A stretch of DNA of 64,000 bases from Margaritispora aquatica (GCA_007644065.1 VJWN01000014.1:248001-312000), one strand, 5' to 3'; positions 33,239 to 46,277 are shown, numbered from the stretch's first letter. Notes: generated from the letters alone by a model not told the origin. Made by a program: numbers and translations.

Positions 33239-35414
33239 ATGGCGGACATCATTGGTTATGCAGGCCAGATCATCGAGGTCATCAAAGCCGTGCATGATGT
33301 CTACCTTCGCATCAAAGGCGTAGCGAAGGAAATCGACGAAGCAATGGATGATTGCGGAATCATGAAGACAGATGTCATGGATTTGAAAAAGCTATTCAAC
33401 AAGCACACGCCTAGCAAGTTTCCTGACCAGTAAGTCGCCCAAATTACCACTCGAGCCAAACGCTAACAAAACCAGAGTCAAGATCATAACGCAAGAATTC
33501 AAATCCCTCAACAAGTCCATGAAGAAACTTAAAAAGCTCTTTCGCGAGTACGAAAAGATCTCACAAACCCTCTTCGGCAAAACGGTGTGGGCATACAACA
33601 AGCCGCGCGAATCAATCCTGGAGATCCGCTCCAACTTCGCTTCATATCGCACCTTATTCGCCAAAGCGATGCAAATCATCAACGAGGGTCATAATCAAGA
33701 CATGGACCGACAGATGAAGGAGATGCGTGAACTAGCCAAGAAGCGAGATGAGGAACGCAAGCGCGAGCACGCAGAGACGAAGCGCAAGCTGAAAGCTATG
33801 GATGAAGGGCGCAGGAAGGATGCGGAGCGCTTCGAGGCGCTGATCAAGGAGCTGATTGCAAAGAATCAGGCGACGCCGGAGAATAGGGCGGGTGTGATGG
33901 AGGGATGGCTTGTGAGCGAGAAGGGTATGAACAGGGAGGAGGCGAGGAGCTGTGCGAGTACTGCATTGAGGGAGGGGAGAGTGCCGAGTATCAAAATTGA
34001 GAAGGAGGAGCCTAAGAAAGTCAACAAAGAGGTGAAGAAGGGAGGAGATGTGGCTGCCGGCAAGGACTCGAAGTCGAATGGCCAAGAAGCGAAAGCCAAA
34101 CCAAAACCCAGCACAACGCCAGCAAAAGACAAATCACCATCTCCCACACCATTAAAAAAGGACAACGAGAAGGAGAAGGAGAGAGAGAAAGAGAAAGTGA
34201 AGGACATCCCGAAAGACGTTAAGGCCGAGCCTGTACGTCTTGCAATTGCTCTGGGCATCTTCGGACCTCTCAACGCCGACATCGTCGCCTCAACCAACAC
34301 GGCAGGAAAGACGATCAAACTTCTCAAATCACGCGATCCTACCACTGATCTTCAATTCGCAAGCCAGCGCTCTCGACTTACGAAGATCGAGAAGGCGGTT
34401 GCTGAGCATGGATACCAGGTCCTGTCCATAGTTAACGACAGTGGAAGGCCATGCCTAGAACTGAAAGGCTCATGGAAGGATAACAAGACGAACGCCATTG
34501 ATAAAGGGCTGAAAGAGCCGGCACTGCCGAAGCTGACTCCTGTTTCGAAGGATGCGAAGAACAAGACTCCATACCATGCTGATAACGGGAAAGTCGTTGA
34601 AGTCGCTAAGAACCAGCACCATGAGCCGAAGAAGCCCGAACATGAGCATAAGCCCAAAACACCTTCGCCTTCGCCTGCGCCTGCGCCACCAGCAAAGAAC
34701 AAACCTCAATCCCCTCCACCGAAAAACGACAACAAATCTACACCCAACGTTGCTCCCAAAACCCAGAAGCCGAAAGTCCCCGTGATACTCGTCCAAGAAC
34801 CTCGCAACTCCAATGCCAAATCAACACTAGCTCCCAAAGAGACCCCCAAGAATAACAACACACCAACACATATATTTAAGAATAACAACACATCCAACAG
34901 CAGGAACACACACTCACGGCCACCAAGCCCCACCCCCAGCGCCGTGTCTCACATCGCCACCAACGGCGGCTACGTGAAGCGCGCCAACTCAGTCACCAGC
35001 GTAAAGAGCGCCGCAAGCCAAAAAGAGCGCATCGAGAACGGAATGCGGCATGTCAAGGAGGGCGAGAAGCGCGGAAGGTCGCTGGACCCGCCGCATTCGT
35101 CTGCGCATTCTTCGTCACAGCTAAACTTAGGTCTAGGGGCACAGGGACGGAGTAAGAGTCAAGTTGCGTATACCAATGGTCAGGAGGGACGCAGAAGGGG
35201 CAGCGAGGAGAGCGAGAGAGTTTTGTACGAACGGCGGTTGGGGCTGGATGCAGGGTTGCAGGTGATTGGTGGTGTGAAGGAGGGCAGTGGAAGTGGGAAT
35301 GGGAGTAAGGCAAAAAGCGAAGCTGGGTTTGTTAACGGGAAAGAGGGACGGCGGAGAGGGAGTGAGGAGAGTGAGAGGATCTTGTATGAGCGGAGACTGG
35401 GACTTGGGACGTGA
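33239..35414 (+). CDS. lysine-rich protein with helical (HeLo-like?) N-terminus and repeated C-terminus
   Basis: Two exons, 33239-33429 and 33476-35414, close in frame to 709 aa (46-nt intron, GTAAGT...GCTAAC...CCAG). Start is the first ATG (MADIIGYAGQ). Residues 1-150 form an amphipathic helical region ('IIEVIKAVHDVYLRIKGVA') like the N-terminal helical domains found on fungal STAND and death-related proteins; this is tentative. Then a charged coiled coil, a KEKE-rich linker, a short ordered stretch ('GIFGPLNADIVASTNTAGK'), and a long Pro/Lys/Asn-rich disordered region. The last 100 residues contain two copies of a block with 'EGRRRGSEESER' and 'LYERRLGL', about 55 aa apart. Confidence 0.82.
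35145..35405 (+). repeat. two diverged in-frame copies at the 3' end of the lysine-rich gene
   Basis: Two copies of a block encoding NG(Q/K)EGRRRGSEESER(V/I)LYERRLGL, separated by a Gly/Ser/Lys-rich spacer. Recent in-frame duplication. Confidence 0.75.
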
Positions 35415-36075
35415 TGTCGGGTGAGAGAGTTGTGGTGTCAATGCTCCAGAGTTTGGGATTTTGTAGCGTATATTGTAAAATAGGCAAAGCGAGCTTAGTC
35501 AAGTTATTTGAGTTTGGATACGAATATGAGAACTATGGTTTTCAACACACTATCTTGTGGTTTTTCTCCTGTGGCGACTTCTGGGGGAATGTTTGAATGT
35601 GAAGGTTAATTTGATGTACTTCGTTCATTGTCAAATACATTCATGGGAAATTCAGCACGCATTAATTAAGTGACATACACATAAAAACATCATGAGAACT
35701 CAAATAAGACGACCATTTATTGATTCTACGTAAAAGAACCTCTCTTTGAAAAACTACGATCTAGTATGTCTCGATGAAACAAAAGACGCTAATCCATCTA
35801 CCCGATTTAAAACGACGCTGTTTTTAACTTCGAACTCACACCCTCCGTCGCTTGTATCGAGGAAGGAATGTCTAAAAGCGACAATGCTTCGGAATTTTCG
35901 AAAATATGATAAAGCAAATCCCTAACGCCCGATTTTTTATTTTAGCTTACCAAATCGAAAGGATGTCTCCTTTCCTCCATCAAATTATGTATTCAAATGC
36001 AACGCAAAAGAGCGCGCGCACTGCATCCCCAGAATGCAGGAAATCACCTATAACTTCAAAGCGACTCACACACCT
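35415..36075. other. intergenic between convergent genes
   Basis: AT-rich 3' flanks. No gene seen. Confidence 0.5.
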
Positions 36076-39000
36076 CTACCTCCCCCCACCACCAGCAATA
36101 ATCGCCTCCAACTTCTCCTTCTCGCCACTCTCGCCCACCATACTCCTAAACACACCCTCCGCATTCTCATACAACTCTTTCGGCGTCCCAAACTCCACGA
36201 CCTTGCCTTCGCCCAACACGAGAATCTTGTCGAAATCCGCAATGGTGCTCAATCTGTGCGCAATCACAATTAAAGTGCTGTCGTTAAACTCCTCTCTAAT
36301 GCTGCGCTGGATCAGAGTATCGGTCGCCATGTCAACGGCGGATGTAGCCTCATCGAGAACCATGATCTTAGGCCGCGAGACGATGGCACGGGCTAAGCAG
36401 AGGAGTTGGCGCTGTCCTTGTGAGAGGTTCAGGCCGCCTTCTGAGATGGGGGACAAGAGCGAGGTGAAGGGGTTCTTGTTGAGATTCTTGTAGATCTCGG
36501 CTGTCGCTGTTGGCGAACTAGTGTCGGAGGAAGATGATGGGATGAGAGGTGTCGCGGATCCAGAGGCATGAGCGCTGATCACGGCGCTTTCAGCTTCAGA
36601 GATGAGATGCACGCGGTGCAGAGCGTCGCGGAGGGCATTGTCATCGTGATCATCGAACGCATCGAGGTTGCTGCGAACAGTGCCAGAGAAGAGCACCGGA
36701 TCCTGCGGGATGATAGCGAGTCTTGAGCGGAGGGCTTGCAGTTTGATCTTAGAAATGTCCAGGCCGTCAATGTGGATGCTTCCTTGTTGAGCCTCGAGGA
36801 AGCGGAAAAGTGCCAGTGTGAGGGAAGACTTTCCTGCTCCTGTGCGGCCCACAACACCGATGCGTTCGTTGCGGGCGACAGAGAAGGTGAGGCCTTTGAG
36901 AACGGGGGGGAGGTCGGGTGCATAGGAGACAACGAGATTTTCTACCTCCAGACGACCTTCAGAAGGCCAATGAGCTGGTGGGTCGGCTCCGTCCAAAGAC
37001 TCAGTGGGCAGGTTCGAGTATTCGATGATTCGCTCGGCGGCATTCATATCCAATTCTAGGTTAGTGTAATGGCGGATCGTCCAAATGACGACTTGGCCGT
37101 ACTCGAGTGCGAAGGAGAGAGCGAATCCTGCTAGTGAAGCGTCGATGTCTCGGATTAAGAGGATCATGCTTGCGACAACGGTGGCGAAGAAGCCTCCTAC
37201 GAGGGACATTCTCCAACCCATCCAGCGATTGAATGCCCAGAGATGCCAGTAAGAAGTGCTATAGTCGTCGATGCGGGCGAACATGCGAGCAATATACACT
37301 TCTTGCTTGTCGAAGGCACGGATTGTGCCGACGCCTGTAAGGGCCGATCCGAATGTCTCGAATATTGGGGATTTAGCATTTGATTCTATTCGCTTGACTT
37401 CTCGTCCACCGGACATGTAGAGACGACCAATTTGGACGCAGATGATTAGGAGGGACATCGAGAGAACAATCACATATGGCGATACGAAAGCACTGTGATG
37501 TTAGCTTTGAATTTCAAGGGATTGGGTAGGCTTACCCGGCAATGATAACACCAATCAATCGGAACAAGTTGTTGGCACCAAATGAAATGTCTGATGAAAG
37601 TCTAGCGTCAACAACGTTGAAATCTGCGGTGAAGCGATTCAAGATTCTTCCCAATGGGACAGTATCCATCCATCGAAGTGGTGTCCGCAAGATAGTGAAG
37701 CATAGCTTGTCGAAAAGTTTTCTTGATGCTCTAATAGAACCTGTGAAGATGTAGAAATAACGAGCTGTGCCAACAAGAACACCACAAACCGAGAATAAGA
37801 CGTAGATGCTAAGATAATATCGAAGGCTTTCTGGTGTCGATTCGGTAGTGTGGAATTGAGATGTAGTGTTGCTGGATACAGAGAAGCCGTGGATCTGATA
37901 CGAATAAGCAAATGCTTGTTTCATATCAACATGCTTTTCATCATGTCCAGTCCAGAGCCTCAGCCACCATGCACGACCAGTGGTCACGGCTTGCAAGAAA
38001 GCAAACCCTAGAACAGCAACGACCCAAAAAGGCCATCCACCACTCGCTTTCATATAATCCAAGTAGATGCCAGTCTTGACACGGCCTTGCTCCCGCTTTT
38101 CATCCTCGACGAATTTTTTGGGCACTTTTGAGTCGATTTTCTTCAATGGCTCAGTGACCTCTGCTTCAGCGTTCGAGGATTCTTCGGAATTGACAGCTGT
38201 TGGATCTTCATCTTCTTGGATCCCAGCTTCGTTCTCCTCGTGGCTAATGATCTCCTTCAACGTACCATCGGCTTCAAGCTCTTCGACCAATCCGGCATGC
38301 TCTACAGTTCCTTCACCGAGCTCAACCAGATATTTAGTTTTGGACTTGACAAGTGCAACATGGTGAGTGACCAAAATTCGGGTTCGTCCAACTCCAAGTT
38401 CGCCAGTCAAGCCTTTCTCGAAAATGAATCGTCCAACGTGCGCATCGACGGCGCTGAAAATATCATCAAGAACCAATGTGCCGGCACGAGAATATAAGGC
38501 GCGGGCAAATGTGACTCGCCATCTCTGGCCGCCACTGAGATTGATACCGTTAGCACCAATCTCGGTCTTCTCACCATCTGCAAGCATCTCTAGATCTTTC
38601 TTTAAAGCGCAAACCTCCAAGACTTTATTATAACGATACTCATCATCCGGAAGGCCGAACAGAATGTTGTCCTTGATGCTTGCATTCTCGATCCAAGGAA
38701 TTTGCGAAACGAAAGCAATGGCTGAGGGAATGATCCAATTGTCCTTGTTTGCCAAATGATCATGTCGATCTCGTGTCAGAGGTGCTCGTGGAACGTTGAC
38801 TTTTCCTTCCAAGACGTCCACCTCACCAAGAATGGCGGCCAACAGTAAACTCTTTCCAGTACCAGTCTTGCCACTGATTACAGAAAGTTCCTTCTCAGGG
38901 AAGGCGAGATTAACGTCTGAAAGAATATATCGCAAATTAGCATCTTCTCCTCCCTCTTCTTCCTCATCAGATGGCCATGCCACAGAAGCACCATCAAACG

Positions 39001-41033
39001 AAATGCTTGGGGCATCATTGGTATTCTTTGTAACTTCTGGCGCGGCAAGATATTTCTCGATACGCTCAATTGAGATCCACGCATCAATAAGATCGGTAGT
39101 GAGTTCTGGAATGACGGAAAGTGTAACCTCAAGACTGCCAAACACTCCAATGGCAGTGAAAGCAACGGATGGAGTCAGCTCGCCATACAGCAAAGCGTAA
39201 ACAGCAAGAGAAGTTGCCGCCAAGGCAACCGGGCTCATGATCCAACAGCTGCGAGTATTAGTAGGGCCATATCCGGACGAAAAAAGTGCACTTACAAGAG
39301 CAGGAAGGTGTCAGAGCTGTGGAAAGGTTAGCGTACATCATAGATTACAAAGACTTTTCACCTACACATAAACGTTCCATTGTTCAGCCAGCTCCCTTGA
39401 CCGAACCTTGCCGATCTTGGCATGCCAGTTGTTTTCCAAAGCAGAGAATTTTATTTGTCGAATGCCTAAAGATGTTAGCTTCTGTAATGCATTAACGTCA
39501 AATTTTCATACCTTGTAGAGCTTCAGTCACAACGCCCATTTTCGCATCTCGGACTTTCATCAGCCTATCCTGTGCATTGGAATAACGCTTGCTAAAGTGA
39601 ATATTTAGTGGAATAGTGAGAGACATAGCCAGGAAACCCGCAATTAGAGCTTTCCATCCAATGATGTTAAGCAAGAATGCAAAGGACACAATTAACTTGG
39701 CCAAACTACCGATAAAGTAATTGTTGAAAGAGGCAAAGTCAGAAACACGTTTGCAATCAACACCAATAAGATTCACAGTCGATTGCTTTCCCTTGGGCTC
39801 TGCATCCTCTTCTTCCTCAATCTCTGGCTTGGCCTCAGAGACAGCTTCAAGAGTCGCCTCAGAAATATCTTTGCCATCACTAGGAGCCTTCTTTTTCGAT
39901 TTCGAGGCTCCCTTGACATCCTTTCGCCTCATGGCTTTTTGGAAAATTTGAGCAGACAAATGTGCTCTGATAGGAATCGCAATCTTAGCCCATGAGACCC
40001 AGAAGAGCCAGGATTCAACCCAAGCAGCCCCGATGGTCGCGATGGTCAGACCGACAACCCATATCCACGCCTCGCCGCTCGCTGGTTGTCCTTTGACCCT
40101 AAGCTCGAGAATTTTTAGTATTTGATATGTCACAAATTGGGGAGCGAAATTGCCAAAAGCTTGCAATAGTGTCATGAACCATTGCAGGCAAAAGTTTTCT
40201 TTGTGACCAAGAAATAGCTCAATCCAAAGCTTCCTTGGGTGCTTTTCCAAAGCCCAGTTGTCGCTGATGTCTTTTGCTCGGGTTTCATGGTCCATCTTGG
40301 TCAAATCGGACAATTCCAAACGCTTCTTTTCGCGGGACAAAGCTAATAATGGGGTGACCCAGCCAAACGTGTATTTCGACATGGCTGAGACACTGTACAT
40401 CCCATCTACAGGATGCCCATCAAGAAACAATTCTGGCCTTCGAGGTAAAGATATACTTGCAACGGCTGTCAGTACCACGAGAGCCAATTGGGCTATCCGC
40501 AAGCCCAATTGAGCTGTACTCGACGATTCCTCGGTGCTCTGAAGCAGCCCATCTTGGTAAAGTAGCACAGCGAATAGAACTATCGAAGAAAGAGCGGCCT
40601 GAGTTCCGAGATTAAAGCTGTTTACCGAATCTTTGCTGAAAATGACGCTGGCAGTCTGAAAAAGGATGAGAAGCTACAATTTGTCAGCATATCGTTCTTG
40701 TCAGCGTAGATCATCACGTGTGCTTACCCATTGTATCGCATTCAACCAATTTTCAATCAACATCCCATTGCTGCCATTGAGAGTCTCAAGGACAGCGAGT
40801 GCCAGTGAGGTCGAGAATCCAGCAACTGCGAAGAAAGCTAACAGAGACTTTGGGATTTTCGCCGAAAAAGCTGCTACGGATTTCTCTGTCGCTTTTCCAT
40901 CCTCGTCCTCATAAACTCCAGATTTTGGTTTCGTGCTCCGTAAGTGGGATAGAATTGAAGGTATGCTGAATGCGAATACTCCAACTGAACCTGCAATACC
41001 AGAAGCCAGTGAGTTTGATACACTGTTCGCCAT
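36076..41033 (-). CDS. ABCC-family (MRP-like) full ABC transporter
   Basis: Six exons, 41033-40728, 40673-39512, 39465-39366, 39316-39296, 39248-37536 and 37492-36076, close in frame to 1572 aa. Order: N-terminal membrane segments, TMD1, NBD1, TMD2, NBD2. NBD1 has Walker A 'GKTGTGKS' near residue 655, signature 'NLSGGQRWRV' and Walker B 'TLVLDDIFSAVD'. NBD2 has Walker A 'GRTGAGKSSL', signature 'NLSQGQRQLLCLARA' and 'IMVLDEATSAVD'. The degenerate first catalytic position (D in place of E after Walker B of NBD1) is usual in ABCC proteins. An acidic insert lies between the NBDs and TMD2. Exon 4 is only 21 nt. It probably exports conjugates, metabolites or drugs at the vacuole or plasma membrane; the substrate is unknown. 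Confidence 0.95.
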
Positions 41034-43345
41034 GATTTCTTGGCGCGCGTGGTTTTCACAAGAAGTTCAGATGTCTTGCACCATCAATTGCACAATGGAC
41101 GAACTCTATATGCTAGATTTCAAATCGCCCGAGTCAGGTAGGAGGATTTGATGAGGACGCCTGTGGATGGTGGCGAGTGGAGGATGATGGCCTGGATGAT
41201 GGACAGGACAGGAGCACAAGAAGTGACTAACTATATTACCGAGCAAACGGCAAAAGGCTTGATTTGATGCTGTGGATTCTTGTGGTCGCCTTGAGTCACC
41301 GGCGACGGAAGTCAAATTAAAACTTCCTGCAGGTGGTGAGGGTGTCTCGACTACTAGTATGAGTACAAAGTAGTGCAGAAGTCGGGATACACAAGCCAAG
41401 GTGGTTGGTTGGAGAGAAAGATTGTCGGGAGGGTGGATAATAGGTGGTGGTGGTGGGGCGTGTCCGGGCGGCTTGCGGGCACTCGAACACTAGGCCAAAG
41501 AGAGGAGGTGAACGTTGGTGAGATCACCAATCTAGAAGAACGTCCGGGGCGACCTGATAGTGTGGGTATGTAGATATGTATAATTACGACGCAACATCTG
41601 CAACAGAGTATGGGGTTGGGGAGGGAAGGGTTGTTTATGAGCGAAAGAGAGTAAGTAGGTGGGAGGAAAGACGAAGTGGTAGAACAAATCCAAGTTAGCA
41701 AAACCCCAGTGTTTCGATTTGTGTCTAAGTCAACATAAAAGACAAGAATAAGGTGATACTATGGCCAAGAATGACTAAATGATGAGCCCAGAAGCGAGGC
41801 GAGAAGAAAGACTCACAAACCTTACCTTACTTATGGGGTGTTACTCATATTACAAGTAGCGAATGTGATTGTGTGTACCGTAGAATGAGATTCTGTCTGC
41901 CTGAATGCTTGCTTGGCGGACGTTTTTTTTTTTGATTTTTAATCCAAACGCCACCTTGCGTTACAATACGATGCTGACATGACCAGGCATGAAAAACACA
42001 TGGATAAACAGAGACGGGGTTGAGACTCATTGACACGCACCAGGAATTCATTGCTGTGAAGTATATCAAGTCTGAGACCGACACCGACACCGACTCTTTG
42101 TTGTGTTGAATGCCACTAAAAGGAACCAAATCTTATCAAAATCGGATTCTTTGGGCGGTGAAGCGATGGAAAGATGTCCCCCGCCGTTGGTGTAACCTTA
42201 GCGAGCGGATAACTTGATCGAGATTTCCGATAGAGGGGTTGATAGTCACATGATCCAGTAACACTCAGCATTGAACATAGAATAAGTTACAAAAGCCATC
42301 GTATTATAAGACCCAAAGAATTAAATATAACCACGTCCAATCTTAGGAGCAGACTGTTTTTAAATCTGAGTAGACCTTCCTTACTACCCTACTGTCACAT
42401 GACACAGATCCACTCATGAGATAATTATCTCCAGCTGGCGAATCCTCGGTCCTAGGCCCTTCGAAACTTAGCTGTCTATGAGAACTCGAAGAGTTCAAGT
42501 TCTAAACTTCATATATCTCAACTCATATCAATTCACCATGAGTTGGTTGTTTTCTTACTATCCTAAGCCAAAGGCACGTCGATTAGGCATAGTTTAAGGT
42601 TGATCAAACCTATTTTCAGCCAGCCACAGCTGAAAACTTGTGCGTTGATGTATCTCCACATGATGATGAAGACATTCCAGTTACCTCGATAAGCTACTCA
42701 ATTATCCTCAAACTGAAGCCTTGTTTACCTTTCAATCTACTTGGTCGTGTTCTATTCTGTGTACCTATTATTGTGCTTATGGTCTCTCTTTGTGATTCGA
42801 GGCTCTCCATTCCTCAGTTCTTTTCCTTATACTGCTGCCACCCACACAGAGCTCAAGTGAGCCAGCCACTATTGCAAGTCTCTCGGCATTTCCATGCACG
42901 TTCATCCCATCAGCGAATTGATTTCCCCCAAAAAATTAATGCTCACTCTTCATGCGTTGTCACCTGCTGTCACTTTGATGTTACCTGCAGATGGTGGCTT
43001 GAATTACGAGCTGAACAGCTGCTTTTTGTTGGAAGTCATGCTTAAGCGACCCCAGATCAGCCCTACCATCTCTTGACACTGACATATACCATCCAAAAGA
43101 GGCTGCGACACTCTTTAGCACTATCGATAACGTGGCTCTGGCTTGCATGACATTGTTTCTGACAGCCAGTGAGGTGGTGGTCAGCAAGTTTGGGGATTCT
43201 GCTGAAAGTTCGAGGTTTCCCGCTGTTTATAGTGAGTTATATTCTCTTCAAGATCAAGGTACATCCTTTCTTGATTCTTGCCTAGACAGCATTCTAGTCG
43301 CGGTGGACTCAAATTCTTGAGTTTCATGCGATACTTGTATCCAAG
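41034..43345. other. intergenic
   Basis: 2.3 kb between divergent genes. No supported gene; scattered short frames only. A T-run (10 T) near 41930. Confidence 0.5.
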
Positions 43346-45643
43346 ATGCGTTTCAAGGTGGTCTTCTTGTGGCTAGCCATTTATATCCAGCTATCGTCAC
43401 AGTGGCCAAACGAGTTTCTTACCAGTACGCCCAATACCAAACCATCGAAATCGGAATCACCACCACATGGAAATCCACACGAGAAGCCAGATTCTTCAAG
43501 CTCCGCAAAATTATCCACCAAGTCGTCGAGCAGCGGCCCAGGTACATCAAGCTCATCATTCGCTAACCATGTTTCTGAACCTACAACTCCTTGCGAATCA
43601 ACGTCAACAACAATAATATCCAAGCCGCCTCCGACGACATCCTTGAGCAAATCAACACACGTGATAACTCCTTCTACGACGCCATGCGAGGAGACCTTAT
43701 CGTCATCCATCTCTTCGTCTAAATCCAGCACCAGCTTGAGCAGTTCGTCTAAATTGTCTTCCACAACGCATTTCACTATAAAGACTGAGACAATACATAC
43801 AACGGTGACGACGCCTTGTGATGAAACATCTATCTCAAAGTCTAGTTCATCTTCAACTACGAGTCTGACGAAATATCATCCACCTCCATCATCATCAACC
43901 AGCTATTCCAAGACCTACCCTCCTCCTTCCTCCTCTTCCTCAGTATCCTACACAAAATCATATCCTCCAACTTCATCTCACTCCTCCTCCTCCTCCAATT
44001 ACCAATCTCCACCACCATCATCATCAACAAGCAGTTCAAAATCGTACCCGCCACCATCAAGTACATCCACAAGCCTGACGCAACCACCTCCGCCATCAAC
44101 ATCTACATCTACAACGGCATATTGTTCCCCAACTTCCATCACGGTATTCAAAACGATTTACATCACATCCCAAATCACCACAACTCAATCAATACTGCGT
44201 ACAACAGCATATCCATACACCATCACCGCACTCCCGAGTGCATGCACGTCCGCAACACAATTCATCACCGAGTTCCACACAGTGACATTCACAAAGACCC
44301 TGACGCAACCACCGTCCACAACAACCTATACCCCACCACCGTCATATGTGTGTGGAGCTGGTACGACTCATGTCACAAACTTCAACTATGGCAACTTCAC
44401 CACAACTATCGAATGCACCAAGAAACCAGGCACTTCCTCACGATCCAGGATCTGCCCCAGCTTTTGTCCATATAGCTCTTGCTCCTCGGCTACTGTCACT
44501 CTTCCTCCAGTCACAGTACCAACCACGATTATCGTGACAAAATCAGGAGTTTGCACATCGTCAAGCTGTCCAAGCTTGACTCCAACATCCTGTAGTGCCA
44601 CAACCTCAATCTATCCCACAACATGCCCAACAGCCACCCCCAGTTTCTGCAACCCACTCACCGTCACTCTAACAACAACCACAAGCAAGAGCTGCTCGTC
44701 GTCCACCTGCGCTCCGACAACCACAGCGACCGTGTACGCGTCGTCTTGCTCACCCTCGTCGTCCCAAACTAGCTGCAGTGCCATCACGACAAGCTACGCG
44801 TCAACTTGCCCACCTACATCAACAGTGACTTCAACTATACTTTACAATTACTGCAGTTCTGCCACGACGACGATTTATTCTTCGACCGTAACAACGTCCA
44901 CGCTTTCGGGGGCCACGACTGTTTATGCATCCACGTGTACTCCAATCCCGACATCTGGTAGTGTGACGACAGTTTACGCATCAAGCTGCCCCTCGCATTC
45001 CACATCTGGAAGTGTTACCACAGTCTACGCATCTTCGTGCCCCTCTGTTTCAACGGCAACAAGCTGCTCGGGAGCATCGACAGTGTATGCATCTTCTTGT
45101 TCTTCCGTTTCATCAACAACGAGTTGTTCCGGCCTTACAACGATTTACGCATCTTCCTGCTCCGCTAGCACAAAAGCAACCAGCTGCCCAGCACAAACGA
45201 CAATCTACGCCTCTTCCTGCTCCAGCTCATCAACCTCCAGCACAAGCAGCAATCCTAGCGCCTCCACCTGTCCACCACCCATCACCCTTCCCCCTTCCTC
45301 AACCACAGTAACCATCACCATCTCAACCTCCCAAACCTCATTCACGCAACAGTCGCAGACTTCCACACCCACAACCTGTCCCCCACAACCCTGCAGAAGA
45401 GAGCGCTCTTACCTGATTCTATTCATTATCTTCCTGATCCTGTTCATCATCTTCTTCCTCTTGTTTGTGGGTACGCTGTTTTGGCATTGGAGGTTTAGAG
45501 CGAAGAATCGATGTGCGGCGTGTGGAATGGTGGCCGGAGAGTGTGTTTGTGTGGGTGGACCGACGATGGGCGCGCCTGGTGGTGCAGCAGGAGGTGGGGG
45601 AGGTGGTGGGGGCGGTGGTGGAGGCGGGGCAGGAGGATATTAG
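43346..45643 (+). CDS. mucin-like single-pass surface protein (Ser/Thr/Cys-rich ectodomain)
   Basis: Single exon, 765 aa. An N-terminal hydrophobic segment (residues 1-18, 'VVFLWLAIYIQLSS') is a likely signal peptide. The ectodomain of about 660 residues is Ser/Thr/Pro-rich, hence probably heavily O-glycosylated, and its second half has cysteine repeats of about 20 aa around 'TTVYASSC' and 'TTIYASSC'. A transmembrane helix lies at about 687-714 ('LILFIIFLILFIIFFLLF'), followed by a short tail with 'RCAACGMVAGECVCVGG' and a run of more than ten glycines. The layout resembles fungal wall-integrity sensors, but no WSC domain is visible. Role as a wall sensor or adhesin is inference. Confidence 0.85.
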   Translation: MRFKVVFLWLAIYIQLSSQWPNEFLTSTPNTKPSKSESPPHGNPHEKPDSSSSAKLSTKSSSSGPGTSSSSFANHVSEPTTPCESTSTTIISKPPPTTSLSKSTHVITPSTTPCEETLSSSISSSKSSTSLSSSSKLSSTTHFTIKTETIHTTVTTPCDETSISKSSSSSTTSLTKYHPPPSSSTSYSKTYPPPSSSSSVSYTKSYPPTSSHSSSSSNYQSPPPSSSTSSSKSYPPPSSTSTSLTQPPPPSTSTSTTAYCSPTSITVFKTIYITSQITTTQSILRTTAYPYTITALPSACTSATQFITEFHTVTFTKTLTQPPSTTTYTPPPSYVCGAGTTHVTNFNYGNFTTTIECTKKPGTSSRSRICPSFCPYSSCSSATVTLPPVTVPTTIIVTKSGVCTSSSCPSLTPTSCSATTSIYPTTCPTATPSFCNPLTVTLTTTTSKSCSSSTCAPTTTATVYASSCSPSSSQTSCSAITTSYASTCPPTSTVTSTILYNYCSSATTTIYSSTVTTSTLSGATTVYASTCTPIPTSGSVTTVYASSCPSHSTSGSVTTVYASSCPSVSTATSCSGASTVYASSCSSVSSTTSCSGLTTIYASSCSASTKATSCPAQTTIYASSCSSSSTSSTSSNPSASTCPPPITLPPSSTTVTITISTSQTSFTQQSQTSTPTTCPPQPCRRERSYLILFIIFLILFIIFFLLFVGTLFWHWRFRAKNRCAACGMVAGECVCVGGPTMGAPGGAAGGGGGGGGGGGGGAGGY
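44930..45235 (+). repeat. cysteine-repeat block in the mucin-like gene
   Basis: About six tandem units of roughly 60 bp, each encoding a variant of TTVYASSC plus a Ser/Cys linker ending SCSG. Confidence 0.75.
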
Positions 45644-46156
45644 TTTAAAGAGTTAAGGAGATAGGGTAGCAGGAGAGTAGGACGATAGCGGGATAGAGAT
45701 TGGGAAACGACTGTGGAAGGAGGTCTATTGACGAATCTCCGATGCACTTCCGTGGCGGGGAAGCGAGAAGTGAGCGATTGAGCCCCCGAGTCTTTTCTGA
45801 CATCTTCGAGATTGTGATTTTGGTCGCCTCTGGGTATTCACTGGAATGACGCGGAATGACTAATGATAATGGGATATATGCTTAAGGAAGGGAAGGAGTT
45901 GGGAGTTCTAGATACCATTCATCATAGCGAAAGGAATTCGAATTTTGGAATTTGGTTTGCAACAGGACAGTAAGTAGGTTGAGCAGTTAATGTAATGAGA
46001 TCGAGATTTTGATTGAACTTTGTTGGATGTTGTTAGATATTAGTTAAGAATTGAGGATTTAACAATGCATACACCGTCCCCCCGCCTGATTAAATTTAAC
46101 AGCCGACAAAACCCCTTTTCCAAACATCCATCCCCAAGTCGTCCTTTAAGAGCGCC
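45644..46156. other. intergenic
   Basis: 3' flank of the mucin-like gene. No gene seen. Confidence 0.45.
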
Positions 46157-46161
46157 AAAAA
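46157..46161 (-). terminator. Pol III-type T-run after tRNA-Ile
   Basis: Five T residues on the minus strand, 9 nt beyond the discriminator base. Confidence 0.65.
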
Positions 46162-46206
46162 CAATTCACATACTCCAGGTGAGGGTCGAACTCACGACTT
46201 TCGCAT

Positions 46207-46253
46207 TCCCAGTAGGTCATATCAACTCGAGGTGTTTTAAACCCTGGTGAGGA
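46207..46253 (-). other. canonical tRNA intron at position 37/38 of tRNA-Ile
   Basis: 47 nt placed directly after A37, the standard eukaryotic tRNA intron site cut by the tRNA splicing endonuclease. It lacks GT...AG ends, unlike the D-arm insert. Confidence 0.75.
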
Positions 46254-46277
46254 TATAAGAGCGACACGCTAACCACT

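Noticed and set aside
33732..35441. Long antisense frames opposite the lysine-rich gene
   Set aside because: They mirror its biased codon content; the sense frame has the intron, the start and the domain structure.
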